31,140 nucleotides of DNA from Emcibacter sp. (GCA_027019205.1 JALUWZ010000182.1:1-31140), one strand, 5' to 3'; positions 17,158-25,437 are shown, counted from the first letter of the stretch. A program made the numbers and translations. Notes: a model not told the origin generated them from the sequence alone.

Positions 17158-17424
17158 ATAGTCTGTCGGGCAACCGACTATGGCAATAAACTGATATATG
17201 GAATAGACGGAACGGACCCGGGGGCGGTACCCGGCGCCTCCACCATTAGCTTAGGGGGGCGAAACAGGATCGACGTACGTAATAAAGATATGACTTTTGC
17301 CCAGCATGATACCGCTGTGACGGGTCACAACTTGTAAATGCAAACGATAATGAAGCATTTGCTGTAGCAGCCTAACAGCTTGTTACGCGGGGTTCGGAGG
17401 GCACCTAGCAACAGAAGCCCTTCA
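17158..17424 (+). ncRNA. ssrA: Circularly permuted two-piece tmRNA
   Basis: Rescues stalled ribosomes and tags the nascent protein. The acceptor piece comes first, with a T-arm-like CCGGG...CCCGG and GCGCCTCC ending in ACCA (CCA at 17243-17245). After an eight- or nine-base spacer the coding piece begins GGGGGCG (17255-17261). These form a perfect seven-pair acceptor stem with G3:U70, the alanine identity pair. The reading frame GCA...GCC TAA at 17340-17375 encodes the tag ANDNEAFAVAA. Gene order acceptor-then-coding is the alphaproteobacterial arrangement; processing removes the spacer to leave two RNAs. The outer ends (about 17158 and 17424) are approximate. The tag-recognising adaptor gene sspB lies 3.5 kb away. 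Confidence 0.93.
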
Positions 17425-17432
17425 CTTTATCC

Positions 17433-17993
17433 CTACCATCTTTTGGTGATATTAATGCCGTAAACCCCGTTTGCGGCCAGCGGCGTTATCTGAAACCCGT
17501 CGTATGAAGTGGTAAAAAAATAGCTGCTGGCGATGCCGATTGCCGCCCCGGCGATGACATCTATGGTGAAATGCTGATCGGACTGGACCCGGCTGTAGCC
17601 GACAAAGGCGGCCCCGAGATAGGCCGGGATGCCATAGCGCCAGCCATAGCGTTTCTGAATGAAGGCCGCCCCCATAAAGGCCGCCGAGGTATGACCGGAG
17701 GGAAAGGAATCGCAGCATTCGCCGTTTGGCCGCCTCTTGTTGATGGCAAGTTTCAGTCCTTTGGTGATGATTTCAGTGGCGGCGAGGGACTTGGCGAACT
17801 GGATCATGCCCTGATTTCCCTCCTCATAGAAATATGTTGTCCCGAGGCCGACAGCAGGAATCAGGACGGACAGGATATCGCCACCGGTTTCCGTGGCGCT
17901 TTTTGCCAAGGCATCCCGGGGAAAGAATATGGCAGAATAAATTAATATTGCTGCCGGAAAAAAATTACGTAACATATTATGATTTTTAGACAT
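17433..17993 (-). CDS. PAP2-family phosphatase, exported or membrane-bound
   Basis: Acid phosphatase/lipid phosphatase-like protein, 186 residues from ATG at 17993. The phosphatase signature is complete: KLAINKRRP, SFPSGHTSA and GYSRVQSDQHFTIDVIAG, i.e. KX6RP, PSGH and SRX5HX3D. The N-terminus (MLRNFFPAAILIYSAIFFPRDALA) looks like a signal peptide, and further hydrophobic stretches suggest association with the membrane. The frame is open 17 codons further upstream, but GGGAG and AGGA precede 17993. The substrate is unknown; undecaprenyl pyrophosphate or phospholipid phosphates are possible. Its stop codon lies only about 10 bp from the end of the opposing ssrA. Confidence 0.88.
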   Translation of the reverse strand: MSKNHNMLRNFFPAAILIYSAIFFPRDALAKSATETGGDILSVLIPAVGLGTTYFYEEGNQGMIQFAKSLAATEIITKGLKLAINKRRPNGECCDSFPSGHTSAAFMGAAFIQKRYGWRYGIPAYLGAAFVGYSRVQSDQHFTIDVIAGAAIGIASSYFFTTSYDGFQITPLAANGVYGINITKRW

Positions 17994-18145
17994 TTCCTGC
18001 TCCCAAATAAAAGTGACGTTATCAATTACCGGCCTTCGTTGCAAGGATATTAACCGACCGGTGGCCGGAAATTATCTGCTTGAAATATGCCGGCTTCCCT
18101 GCCATAAAACAGATCACGATCTTATGACCCGGCGAAAAATTATTC

Positions 18146-18586
18146 ATGTATGGCACAACAGCATTTCCGTTCCTGTCTGTAATCGCGGCCCGCGCCGGAC
18201 GCGGGATTGGCCGGTTTCTGCTAAGCGTCCTGCTGGCAAATTTTCTGTCAACGGCGGCACTTTCCGCAACGAGCGCGGATATGGAGAGGGCGCGTTCGGA
18301 CGCGGTCCCGGCAGCCTCGCAAAGTTATATCATCTGCACCCCGCAGGGGTTGAAGCGGATAACGCTGGATGAAAAGGGTAATCCTGTCGAGGATAAGGCA
18401 GGCCCCAAATATTGTATCTATTGCCTGCCCTTCCACAAGGTTAATATCAGTGTTTTTTCTGTGGAAATTCCCTTTCTGGACAGTGAATATACGACCCACA
18501 GAGTATATTTTGACCATCTTCACCAGATCATTTCCCGCCTTGTTCTGGATAAATCCCGCACCCCGCGTGCGCCGCCTCTCGCCTGA
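18146..18586 (+). CDS. DUF2946-like small exported protein, probable copper link
   Basis: 146-residue protein with one hydrophobic N-terminal segment (GRFLLSVLLANFLSTAALSATSA, about 21-43) resembling a signal peptide or anchor. It then has a cysteine pattern IICTPQGL...KYCIYCLPF, in which Cys and Tyr alternate. This layout resembles the DUF2946 family, often encoded beside TonB-dependent copper receptors; the next gene here is such a receptor. The ATG at 18146 lacks a good ribosome-binding site. A role in copper handling is inferred from context and cysteines, not shown directly. Confidence 0.65.
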   Translation: MYGTTAFPFLSVIAARAGRGIGRFLLSVLLANFLSTAALSATSADMERARSDAVPAASQSYIICTPQGLKRITLDEKGNPVEDKAGPKYCIYCLPFHKVNISVFSVEIPFLDSEYTTHRVYFDHLHQIISRLVLDKSRTPRAPPLA

Positions 18587-18678
18587 TTTCTTTCGACACA
18601 TAATCCTTTTTGCCAGCCACCACGCCCGACCGGACGGGGTGTGTTGGTGTATGAAATCAATTGAGAAGAACAGAAATT

Positions 18679-20817
18679 ATGAAAAAATCAGCAAAATTGC
18701 GTCTGCTTCTGGGCGCAGGGATATTTGTTGCCGGGTCAGCCAGCAACGCTCTTGCCCAAACCGTTATCATCAGGTCGTCACAGCCCATGGATGAAATTGT
18801 CGTTACAGGGGTCCAGATGCCGCAACCGGCCTTATCGACCTCCATTCCCAAGGATGTAGACGGGCGACCCTCTGCCGATGCCGGAGACTATCTCAGAAAT
18901 GTTCCCGGCGTTACCAGTGGTCGTATGGGCGGGCATGCGCTGGAGCCGGTTATTCGCGGTCAAAGCCGTGGCCAGTTAACGATCATTAATGACGGGGCCT
19001 TTCTTGAAGGGGCCGGTCCGAATCGTATGGATACATCAGCCGCCTTTGCCGATATTGATACTGCGGATGTAGTCATTGTCCAGCGCGGTTATCAGTCGGT
19101 GCAGAATGGCCCGGGCGGCAGTGGCGGAACCATCATTGTCGAGCATCACGCCCCGATCTTCAGTGATGGCCGGAATATCAAGGGCCGTCTTGACGGGGCC
19201 TATGAAAGCAACGGCAGGATATGGAGCATGGCGGGCAATATATCTGCCCGGCGGGATCATTTTTATCTTCGCCTCAACGGCCATTTCAAGGACGCAAATA
19301 ATTATGATGATGGTGGCGGGAATGAGGTCCGGACTGCCTTCAGGATATATGGCGGCAGTGCCGAGGCCGGATATGATGATGAGGCCACACAGGCCAGTAT
19401 CGGGCTGAGCCGTGAAGAAACCCGCGATACATTATTCCCCGGGGCCGGGATGGATTCTCCCGAGGGGCACGCCACCATTCTGCGCGGTAAATTTCATCAC
19501 GATTTTGACGGAAATAGTGTGCTACAGGCTTTGCAAGTGAATATTTACCGGTCCCGTGCGTTTCATAAAATGAATAACTTCTCGCTTCGTGACCGGATGA
19601 TGATGTTTCGTCAGGCTGAACTGGATGCGATAACAACGGGCGGTAAAATTGCCGCTGACCTCAAGATCAATGAGACAGATATTACCATCGGCTTTGACAT
19701 CAAGAACGTAAACCACCAGGGTATCAGATACGGCAATAATATGGACCGGACCAGGGTTAATCTTGTGCAATCTGTCCTGATTCCCGATGCCACTATCCGC
19801 AATATCGGCCTGTTTGCCGAAACGGCCCTGTCGCTGTCTGACAAGCTGACGCTCAAGGCGGGACTGCGACATGATATGGTTAAATCCCGGGCCGACAACG
19901 GCGACATGAAGAATAGCCTTGTCATGCCGGGAATGATGCCGATGTCTGCCAATATGCTCTATAATATCTATTATGGCAGGGCGGCAACGCCGCAAACAGA
20001 GAATAATACCGGTGGCCTGCTGAGGGCCGAATATAACCTTGATGATGAGACCAGCGTCTATCTCGGGCTAGGCCGCAGTAACAGAAGCGCGAATACGGTT
20101 GAACGCTATGTGGCAAGTCTTCGGGGGACGGTGGTCATGCCGTCCGGCGTAACGCTCAATTCAAGCTGGATTGGCAACCCGGATCTCCTGCCGGAAAAGC
20201 ATACAGAATTTGATATGGGTTTCGGGGTGAGAAAGACAGGCTGGAACATCCTGTTGTCGGCCTATTATGATGACATAAATGACTATATTTTCCGCGACCG
20301 CGCCCATGGACAGGCCGGTATTCTGTTGGCCAATAATGCTCTGGTCTACAGGAATATTAACGCCCGTATATGGGGTTTTGAGCTGGAGGGTGGTGCAAAT
20401 ATCACCGACAGACTGAAGCTTTTCGGCAATATATCCTATACCAATGGCCAAAATCAGAATCTGTATATTCCCCTCGCCCAGATTCCCCCTTTCAGCTATG
20501 ATCTGACGATAACTTATCAGAAGGATATCTGGTCTGCGGGCGGACATCTGCATGGGTCGCTCAGGCAAAACCGCATTGATGCCAATCCCCTGACCGGCAG
20601 CGGGCGTGATGCCGGTGTGACGGCGGGCTATGCCGTTATCGATATGTTTGCGGCTGTTAAAATTATCGGCAAGACCCGGATACAGCTTGGTATTTCCAAC
20701 TTGTTTGACATCTTTTACGCCAATCACCTGAACCGCGAAAGCCTGAATGATGCGGCAGCGGTCCGGGTGAATGAAGCGGGCCGGTCCTTTTATTTCCGCC
20801 TTCAGTCGGCCTTCTGA
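18679..20817 (+). CDS. TonB-dependent outer-membrane receptor, likely copper type (OprC/NosA-like)
   Basis: 712-residue outer-membrane transporter. The signal peptide ends near ASNALA and is followed by a TonB-box-like DEIVVTG. The plug domain has AGDYLRNVPGVTSGRMGGHALEPVIRGQ and PGGSGGTIIVE, then a 22-strand-type barrel that ends in phenylalanine (YFRLQSAF). Methionine-rich loops occur at HKMNNFSLRDRMMMF and DMKNSLVMPGMMPMSANMLYNIYYG, reminiscent of Met-based copper sites in OprC-type receptors. I chose ATG at 18679, which starts the signal peptide, over a TTG six codons earlier. With the DUF2946-like gene it suggests copper uptake, but substrate assignment is by family resemblance. Confidence 0.87.
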   Translation: MKKSAKLRLLLGAGIFVAGSASNALAQTVIIRSSQPMDEIVVTGVQMPQPALSTSIPKDVDGRPSADAGDYLRNVPGVTSGRMGGHALEPVIRGQSRGQLTIINDGAFLEGAGPNRMDTSAAFADIDTADVVIVQRGYQSVQNGPGGSGGTIIVEHHAPIFSDGRNIKGRLDGAYESNGRIWSMAGNISARRDHFYLRLNGHFKDANNYDDGGGNEVRTAFRIYGGSAEAGYDDEATQASIGLSREETRDTLFPGAGMDSPEGHATILRGKFHHDFDGNSVLQALQVNIYRSRAFHKMNNFSLRDRMMMFRQAELDAITTGGKIAADLKINETDITIGFDIKNVNHQGIRYGNNMDRTRVNLVQSVLIPDATIRNIGLFAETALSLSDKLTLKAGLRHDMVKSRADNGDMKNSLVMPGMMPMSANMLYNIYYGRAATPQTENNTGGLLRAEYNLDDETSVYLGLGRSNRSANTVERYVASLRGTVVMPSGVTLNSSWIGNPDLLPEKHTEFDMGFGVRKTGWNILLSAYYDDINDYIFRDRAHGQAGILLANNALVYRNINARIWGFELEGGANITDRLKLFGNISYTNGQNQNLYIPLAQIPPFSYDLTITYQKDIWSAGGHLHGSLRQNRIDANPLTGSGRDAGVTAGYAVIDMFAAVKIIGKTRIQLGISNLFDIFYANHLNRESLNDAAAVRVNEAGRSFYFRLQSAF

Positions 20818-20822
20818 CATTC

Positions 20823-20860
20823 GGGGGGCTGGCCGCAGGGCAAAAATAGGCTGGCCCCCC
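20823..20860 (+). terminator. Terminator-like hairpin after the TonB-dependent receptor
   Basis: GGGGGGCTGGCC (20823-20834) can pair with GGCTGGCCCCCC (20849-20860), with two G-T pairs, around an A-rich loop. It is followed by CTGTTGTT rather than a strong T-run. It begins 5 bp after the receptor stop. Confidence 0.6.
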
Positions 20861-20931
20861 CTGTTGTTAACCGTTATACTCCGACTATCGCAGATTCGAT
20901 TATAATAGTAGTTTAAACAGATACTGGAACA

Positions 20932-21411
20932 ATGACAGACTCCATAATTCAATATGACAACATGGTTCAACTGGCGCTTCTTTCGGTTGTCAGGGACGTC
21001 CTGAAAAGTGCGGCTGAGGTGGGACTGCCCGGTAACCATCATTTTTACCTTACTTTCAATACCAGCTATCCGAATGTCATAATTCCGGATTACCTCCGTA
21101 AACGTTACCCGGATGAAATGACCATTGTTGTCCAGAATCAATTTTCCAATCTTGTGGTTGATGATAGTCATTTTGAGGTATCCCTGAGCTTTAACAGCAA
21201 GCTTGAACATCTTCAAATCCCGTTTCTGGCGCTGGAAGGTTTTTTCGATCCAAGTGTTGATTTCGGCCTGCATTTTCATGCGACCGAGGTGAATAATGAC
21301 AATTCGGAGGAACTGCCGTCGATTGTCGAGGAAGTGGACGTTCCTCTTGAGTCAAAGAATGCCGGAGAGGACGGCAATGTGGTAACTCTGGATGCCTTCA
21401 GAAAGAAATAA
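20932..21411 (+). CDS. sspB: SspB-family ClpXP adaptor
   Basis: Adaptor that binds ssrA-tagged proteins and tethers them to ClpX for degradation. The 159-residue protein has the alpha-type SspB core: MVQLALLSVVRDVLKSAAEVGLPGNHHFYLTF, VIIPDYLRKRYPDEMTIVVQNQF and IPFLALEGFFDPSV. An acidic flexible linker follows, then a conserved C-terminal tail VVTLDAFRKK that matches the ClpX-binding (XB) role. The tmRNA gene in this window encodes the tag it would read. It sits upstream of the fumarase gene with a 47-bp gap. Confidence 0.92.
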   Translation: MTDSIIQYDNMVQLALLSVVRDVLKSAAEVGLPGNHHFYLTFNTSYPNVIIPDYLRKRYPDEMTIVVQNQFSNLVVDDSHFEVSLSFNSKLEHLQIPFLALEGFFDPSVDFGLHFHATEVNNDNSEELPSIVEEVDVPLESKNAGEDGNVVTLDAFRKK

Positions 21412-21458
21412 TCTCCGGCCTTTCCCCCTGTTCATGCAATCCCGTTCGGAAAAATGTT

Positions 21459-23069
21459 ATGACTGACATAAATTACACAGATATGTTTCCCCTTGCCGCC
21501 TCTGAGGTGCCGTACCGAAAGATCACCGCCGATTATGTTTCAACCCGCACGGTCGGGGACAGGACAATATTGGAGGTCGCCCCGGAAGGCCTGCGTCTGC
21601 TGGCGAAAGAGGCGATGCATGATATTGCCCATCTGTTGCGGCCCGGCCATTTGCAGCAGCTCGCCAATATTCTGCAGGATGACGAGGCCTCGGACAATGA
21701 CAGGTTTGTTGCGACCGAACTGCTGAAAAATGCCAATATCGCCGCCGGCATGGTCCTGCCCGGCTGCCAGGATACCGGTACCGCCATTATTGTCGGCAAA
21801 AAAGGCCAGTATGTCTGGACCGAAGGCGATGACGGGGCCGCCCTGACACAGGGGATTATTGATACCTATACCGGGACCAACCTGCGCTATTCGCAGCTGG
21901 CGCCGCTGTCGATGTTTGACGAGGTCAACACCCGTAACAATGCCCCGGCCCAGATTGACTTATATGCCACCGAAGGCAATGAATATCATTTCCTGTTCAT
22001 GGCCAAGGGCGGCGGGTCCGCCAACAAAACCTTTCTCTATCAGCAGACCCCGGCGATTATGCGCGAGGATAAATTGCTTGAATTTCTTGATGTGGAGCTG
22101 AAAACGCTGGGCACGGCGGCCTGTCCGCCCTATCATCTTGCCATCGTCATCGGCGGGTTGAGCGCAGAAATGAACCTGAAAACAGTCAAACTTGCCAGTG
22201 CGCGTTACCTCGACAGTCTGCCGACGGTGGGTGATAAATCCGGCCATGCCATCCGGGTGCCGGAGCTGGAGGAAAAAATTCACCGGATGACGCAGAGATT
22301 TGGCATTGGCGCACAATTCGGCGGAAAATATTTCTGCCATGATGTCCGGGTGATCCGTTTGCCGCGCCACGGGGCCTCGGTGCCGATTGGCTTTGGTGTC
22401 TCCTGTTCCGCCGACCGCCAGGCCAAGGCCAAAATTACCGAAGACGGAATATTTATCGAAGCGCTGGAGCGCGACCCGGCAAAATATCTGCCGGATGTTA
22501 CGGCGAACGATCTGGATGAAACCGTGGTCGCGATTGACCTCAATCAGCCGATGGACAGGGTCAGGGCGGAGCTGTCCAGATATCCGGTCAAGACACGGCT
22601 GTCGCTGACCGGGACCATCATTGTTGCCCGGGACCTTGCCCATGCCGCCATCCTGAAAAAGCTGGAAGCGGGAGAGGAAATGCCGGACTATATGAAAAAC
22701 CATATTGTCTATTACGCAGGTCCCGCCAAAACGCCGGAGGGTTATGCATCCGGCTCTTTCGGACCGACGACAGCAGGGCGTATGGACAGCTATGTTGAAT
22801 ATTTTCAGGCCCGGGGCGGCAGTCTTGTCATGCTTGCCAAGGGCAACCGCAGCCGTGAAGTGACCAGCAGCTGTCATCAGCATGGTGGATTTTATCTTGG
22901 CTCCATCGGCGGCCCGGCGGCTATTCTGGCCCAGGATAATATCACGAAAGTGGAGGTCCTTGATTTCGAGGATTTCGGCATGGAAGCCGTGTGGAAAATC
23001 GAGGTCAGGAATTTCCCCGCCTTTATTGTTGTCGATGACAAGGGCAATGATTTCTTCCAGAATCTGTAG
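21459..23069 (+). CDS. fumA: Fumarate hydratase, class I (4Fe-4S)
   Basis: Interconverts fumarate and malate in the TCA cycle with an oxygen-sensitive 4Fe-4S cluster. The 536 residues combine the N-terminal alpha domain and the C-terminal beta domain (GTIIVARDLAHAAILKKLE; YYAGPAKTPEGYASGSFGPTTAGRMD) in one chain. Likely cluster ligands are Cys103 (LPGCQDTG), Cys222 (TAACPPYH) and Cys316 (GVSCSADR). The C-terminal part of the coding sequence and its stop lie inside the first unit of a 17-bp tandem repeat. fumA and fumB cannot be told apart from sequence alone. Confidence 0.95.
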   Translation: MTDINYTDMFPLAASEVPYRKITADYVSTRTVGDRTILEVAPEGLRLLAKEAMHDIAHLLRPGHLQQLANILQDDEASDNDRFVATELLKNANIAAGMVLPGCQDTGTAIIVGKKGQYVWTEGDDGAALTQGIIDTYTGTNLRYSQLAPLSMFDEVNTRNNAPAQIDLYATEGNEYHFLFMAKGGGSANKTFLYQQTPAIMREDKLLEFLDVELKTLGTAACPPYHLAIVIGGLSAEMNLKTVKLASARYLDSLPTVGDKSGHAIRVPELEEKIHRMTQRFGIGAQFGGKYFCHDVRVIRLPRHGASVPIGFGVSCSADRQAKAKITEDGIFIEALERDPAKYLPDVTANDLDETVVAIDLNQPMDRVRAELSRYPVKTRLSLTGTIIVARDLAHAAILKKLEAGEEMPDYMKNHIVYYAGPAKTPEGYASGSFGPTTAGRMDSYVEYFQARGGSLVMLAKGNRSREVTSSCHQHGGFYLGSIGGPAAILAQDNITKVEVLDFEDFGMEAVWKIEVRNFPAFIVVDDKGNDFFQNL

Positions 23070-23107
23070 GGTGCCAGAATTCGTAGGGTGCCAGAATCTG
23101 TAGGGAG
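23057..23107 (+). repeat. Three tandem 17-bp units across the fumarase stop codon
   Basis: CCAGAATCTGTAGGGTG (23057-23073), CCAGAATTCGTAGGGTG (23074-23090) and CCAGAATCTGTAGGGAG (23091-23107) follow each other without gaps. The first unit contains the fumarase TAG stop (23067-23069). The third supplies AGGGAG, the ribosome-binding site of the next gene. Confidence 0.95.
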
Positions 23108-23114
23108 AGCGCAA

Positions 23115-23330
23115 ATGTCCGGTGACGAAGGCAGGCTGAAAAAACATTCCATTGTCATCGCCGGCCATCAGACCAGCTTTACCCTGGAAAATATATTCTG
23201 GGATCAGTTAAAAAAGATTGCCCGGTCCAGAAATATCAGCCTGTCCCGGCTTGTGACGGAAATTGATAGTCAAAGAGACACGAATCTCAGCAGTGCTATC
23301 CGGGTTTTCATATTGAAGAACCGTTGTTAA
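23115..23330 (+). CDS. Ribbon-helix-helix domain protein
   Basis: 71-residue small protein of the RHH_4 type (PF13467-like), with KKHSIVIAGHQTSFTLENIFWDQLKKIARSRNISLSRLVTEID followed by LSSAIRVFIL. The first strand and two helices of the ribbon-helix-helix fold can be traced, so DNA binding is plausible; targets are unknown. ATG at 23115 lies seven or so bases behind AGGGAGAG, supplied by the last tandem-repeat unit. A GTG nine codons earlier is less likely. It is 45 bp after the fumarase gene and probably co-transcribed. Confidence 0.85.
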   Translation: MSGDEGRLKKHSIVIAGHQTSFTLENIFWDQLKKIARSRNISLSRLVTEIDSQRDTNLSSAIRVFILKNRC

Positions 23331-23351
23331 CCGGGCTGTGTGGCGGCTGTG

Positions 23352-23522
23352 CTACACGACCTGTCTGAAGCGTTCCATCTCATCTTTAAGTTTCAGTTTT
23401 TCTTTTTTTAATCCGTTGAGAATAACGCTGTCGGGTGACGGTCTGAGTTCTTCTTTGAGGATAATTTTATCGAGTTTCTGGTGTTTTTCTGAAAGGCTTG
23501 CAAGATGAGATTCTGGATGCAT
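23352..23522 (-). CDS. YdcH/DUF465 family small protein
   Basis: 56-residue protein of the DUF465 (YdcH) type. It shows HLASLSEKHQKLDKIILKEELRPSPDSVILNGLKKEKLKLKDEMERF, predicted to form two antiparallel helices. The function of the family is not established. ATG at 23522 follows AGGAG by nine bases. The open frame extends 25 codons upstream, but that part does not resemble the family. A second DUF465 gene lies on the other side of ubiX. Confidence 0.82.
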   Translation of the reverse strand: MHPESHLASLSEKHQKLDKIILKEELRPSPDSVILNGLKKEKLKLKDEMERFRQVV

Positions 23523-23665
23523 ATGTGTTTCTCCTGTGTGGAAGGATTTAGCCATACCATTAAAGCATAAAAAGGCGATTTTGTCACGAAAATCCATGAT
23601 TCATTTTAACTTTTTGACATGATGGGATAATATCATTGGAACATTTTGAAAACGGGTAACGGGCT

Positions 23666-24247
23666 ATGGCCGCAAAAAAAGATAAAATAATCGTTGGACT
23701 GACCGGCGCATCGGGGATTCGTTACGGTGTCCGGCTGCTGGAACTGCTGCGGGGAGTGGATGTGGAAACCCATCTGGTGATCTCCCGCTCGGCAAAGGTG
23801 ACGCTCGGCTATGAAATGGACATGAATATTGCCGGGGTTCGCGCGCTCGCCGACCATGTCCATCCGGCGGATGATATCGGGGCGGTTATTGCCAGCGGGT
23901 CGGTCAGGACGCTGGGGATGCTGATCGTCCCCTGTTCGGTCCGGACCATGTCGGAAATTGCCACAGGCGTCACCTCGACCCTGTTGACCCGGGCGGCGGA
24001 TGTGGTTCTGAAGGAGAGGCGCAGGCTGGTCCTGATGGTTCGCGAAACTCCCCTGCATACCGGCCATCTGCGGACCATGACGGCATTGTCGGAGATGGGG
24101 GCGATTATTGCCCCGCCGGTTCCGGCCATGTATGCCCGGCCTGAAACCATTGAGGAGATGGTCGATCATACTCTTGGGCGGATGTTGGACCTGTTTGATA
24201 TTGATGTCGGGCGGGTCCGGCGCTGGAAGTCACAAGCGGAATTTTAA
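23666..24247 (+). CDS. ubiX: Flavin prenyltransferase UbiX
   Basis: Makes the prenylated FMN cofactor used by the UbiD decarboxylase in ubiquinone synthesis. The 193-residue flavoprotein has IIVGLTGASGIRYGVRLLELL (FMN-binding Rossmann start), VIASGSVRTLGMLIVPCSVRTMSEIATG and LKERRRLVLMVRETPLHTGHLRTM, all UbiX signatures. Its ubiD partner is not in the window. The COQ9 homologue 2 kb away also belongs to ubiquinone synthesis. Confidence 0.96.
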   Translation: MAAKKDKIIVGLTGASGIRYGVRLLELLRGVDVETHLVISRSAKVTLGYEMDMNIAGVRALADHVHPADDIGAVIASGSVRTLGMLIVPCSVRTMSEIATGVTSTLLTRAADVVLKERRRLVLMVRETPLHTGHLRTMTALSEMGAIIAPPVPAMYARPETIEEMVDHTLGRMLDLFDIDVGRVRRWKSQAEF

Positions 24248-24323
24248 TGCCCCCTGCCGGGTCGGAATATGCTATAATGTTGTTCGGGCGTTATTTTGTT
24301 CATGAGGGAAATTTTTTAAAAAC

Positions 24324-24527
24324 ATGACGATGGAAGAAAATGAAATTGCCGAGAAAATTCAGGAACTGGTGGTCCGGCACAGGGATCTTGATATGGCAAT
24401 AGAAGCTTTGATCGAAAGCGGTAAATCAGATGTAATCCAGATTCAGCGTCTTAAAAAACAAAAGCTTTTTCTTCGTGACCGGATCAGTCGGCTGGAAAAT
24501 GATATGCTGCCAGATATTATCGCCTGA
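24324..24527 (+). CDS. YdcH/DUF465 family small protein
   Basis: 67-residue helical protein (EKIQELVVRHRDLDMAIEAL, then VIQIQRLKKQKLFLRDRISRLEND) of the DUF465 family, function unknown. Either ATG 24324 or ATG 24330 could be the start; GAGGGAAA lies rather far upstream. It is downstream of ubiX on the same strand and convergent with the GGDEF gene, with only 16 bp between the stops. Confidence 0.82.
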   Translation: MTMEENEIAEKIQELVVRHRDLDMAIEALIESGKSDVIQIQRLKKQKLFLRDRISRLENDMLPDIIA

Positions 24528-24543
24528 TATTATCCGGTGCCGT

Positions 24544-25281
24544 CTATTTCTTTTTTAATTCTTTTTTATGGGCATACATATTCTGGTCCGCCTGATCAAG
24601 GGCCTGATCGGCGCTTTCATGGCCAAGAAGCGGGTGAATGCCATAAGCCATATTCAGAGTTATTTTTTTGCCTTGCCAGTCAAGCGGGTTTTCGGCGATC
24701 GCCCGGATCAGCGATTTGGCCTTCTCATTGGCTATTTTTTCGTTTGCCTTGGGCAGGATAATGCCGAACTCATCACCGCCCAGTCTGCCGACAATATCCG
24801 AATCCCGCAGGTTGCTGACAATGGTTTTTGACAGATGGAACAGCGCCGCATCCCCGGCTTTATGACCAAGAGAGTCATTAATCTTCTTCAGGTCATTAAG
24901 ATCCAGATAAATCAGCGAGCTGTTGATGCCGTAGCGCTGGGAATAGGAAATCATCCGGGTCATTTCACGGACAAAGGCGCGCCGGTTGGATATTGACAGC
25001 AGGCTGTCCTGATCGGCAAGTTTTTCCAGTTCGGAAATTTTGCGGTGGGCCAGTTCCAGGTCTTTACGCATATTGTCGACTTCTGACATCAATGTCATGA
25101 TCGCCGCACGCACCTTGTCGGTCATTTCCGCTGCCGGGATGCCCATGATGCTGGCCGTATCCTGAATATCGCGGATGCTGCCGACGGGGGCCGTCTGTGA
25201 CGTTGCCCCGGCCCTGCCAACCGCTTTCTTCCGGCGCAGCGGTTCTGCTCTTCTGGTTGGTCCGGTGGTAGGGACTCTCAT
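24544..25281 (-). CDS. GGDEF-domain diguanylate cyclase
   Basis: Predicted to make cyclic di-GMP from GTP. The GGDEF domain occupies about residues 90-245, with an intact RLGGDEF (GGDEF at 168-172). An RDSD inhibitory I-site (159-162) sits exactly five residues before it, so product inhibition is likely. The first ~35 residues are basic and low in complexity. Residues 35-90 form a helical segment with a likely coiled coil (MSEVDNMRKDLELAHRKISELEKLAD) that could dimerise the enzyme. There is no membrane segment or recognised sensor domain. Confidence 0.92.
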   Translation of the reverse strand: MRVPTTGPTRRAEPLRRKKAVGRAGATSQTAPVGSIRDIQDTASIMGIPAAEMTDKVRAAIMTLMSEVDNMRKDLELAHRKISELEKLADQDSLLSISNRRAFVREMTRMISYSQRYGINSSLIYLDLNDLKKINDSLGHKAGDAALFHLSKTIVSNLRDSDIVGRLGGDEFGIILPKANEKIANEKAKSLIRAIAENPLDWQGKKITLNMAYGIHPLLGHESADQALDQADQNMYAHKKELKKK

Positions 25282-25318
25282 TTCAAAAACCTGATAACTA
25301 ATATTTTTCCCGGAAGGC

Positions 25319-25346
25319 TTGCACCCCTTTAAAGGATTGTTATAAT
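25319..25346 (+). promoter_or_regulatory. Putative promoter of purE
   Basis: TTGCAC (25319-25324) and a consensus TATAAT (25341-25346) are separated by 16 bp, about 90 bp upstream of the purE ATG. The region lies between divergent GGDEF and purE. Confidence 0.6.
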
Positions 25347-25437
25347 CCGCGACCCTTCTTTGATATCTACTCGCCGGTTATGTTAAAGGAGCAAAGTGAC
25401 AATTTCAAGATATATCAACAATGACGGGAATGGCGTA

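Noticed and set aside
20161..21279. 372-codon open frame on the minus strand
   Set aside because: It is a shadow of the receptor and sspB genes, which show strong family motifs on the plus strand; no domain is visible in the shadow.
23057..23107. CRISPR array
   Set aside because: The three units are contiguous, with no spacers and no cas genes, so it is a simple tandem repeat.
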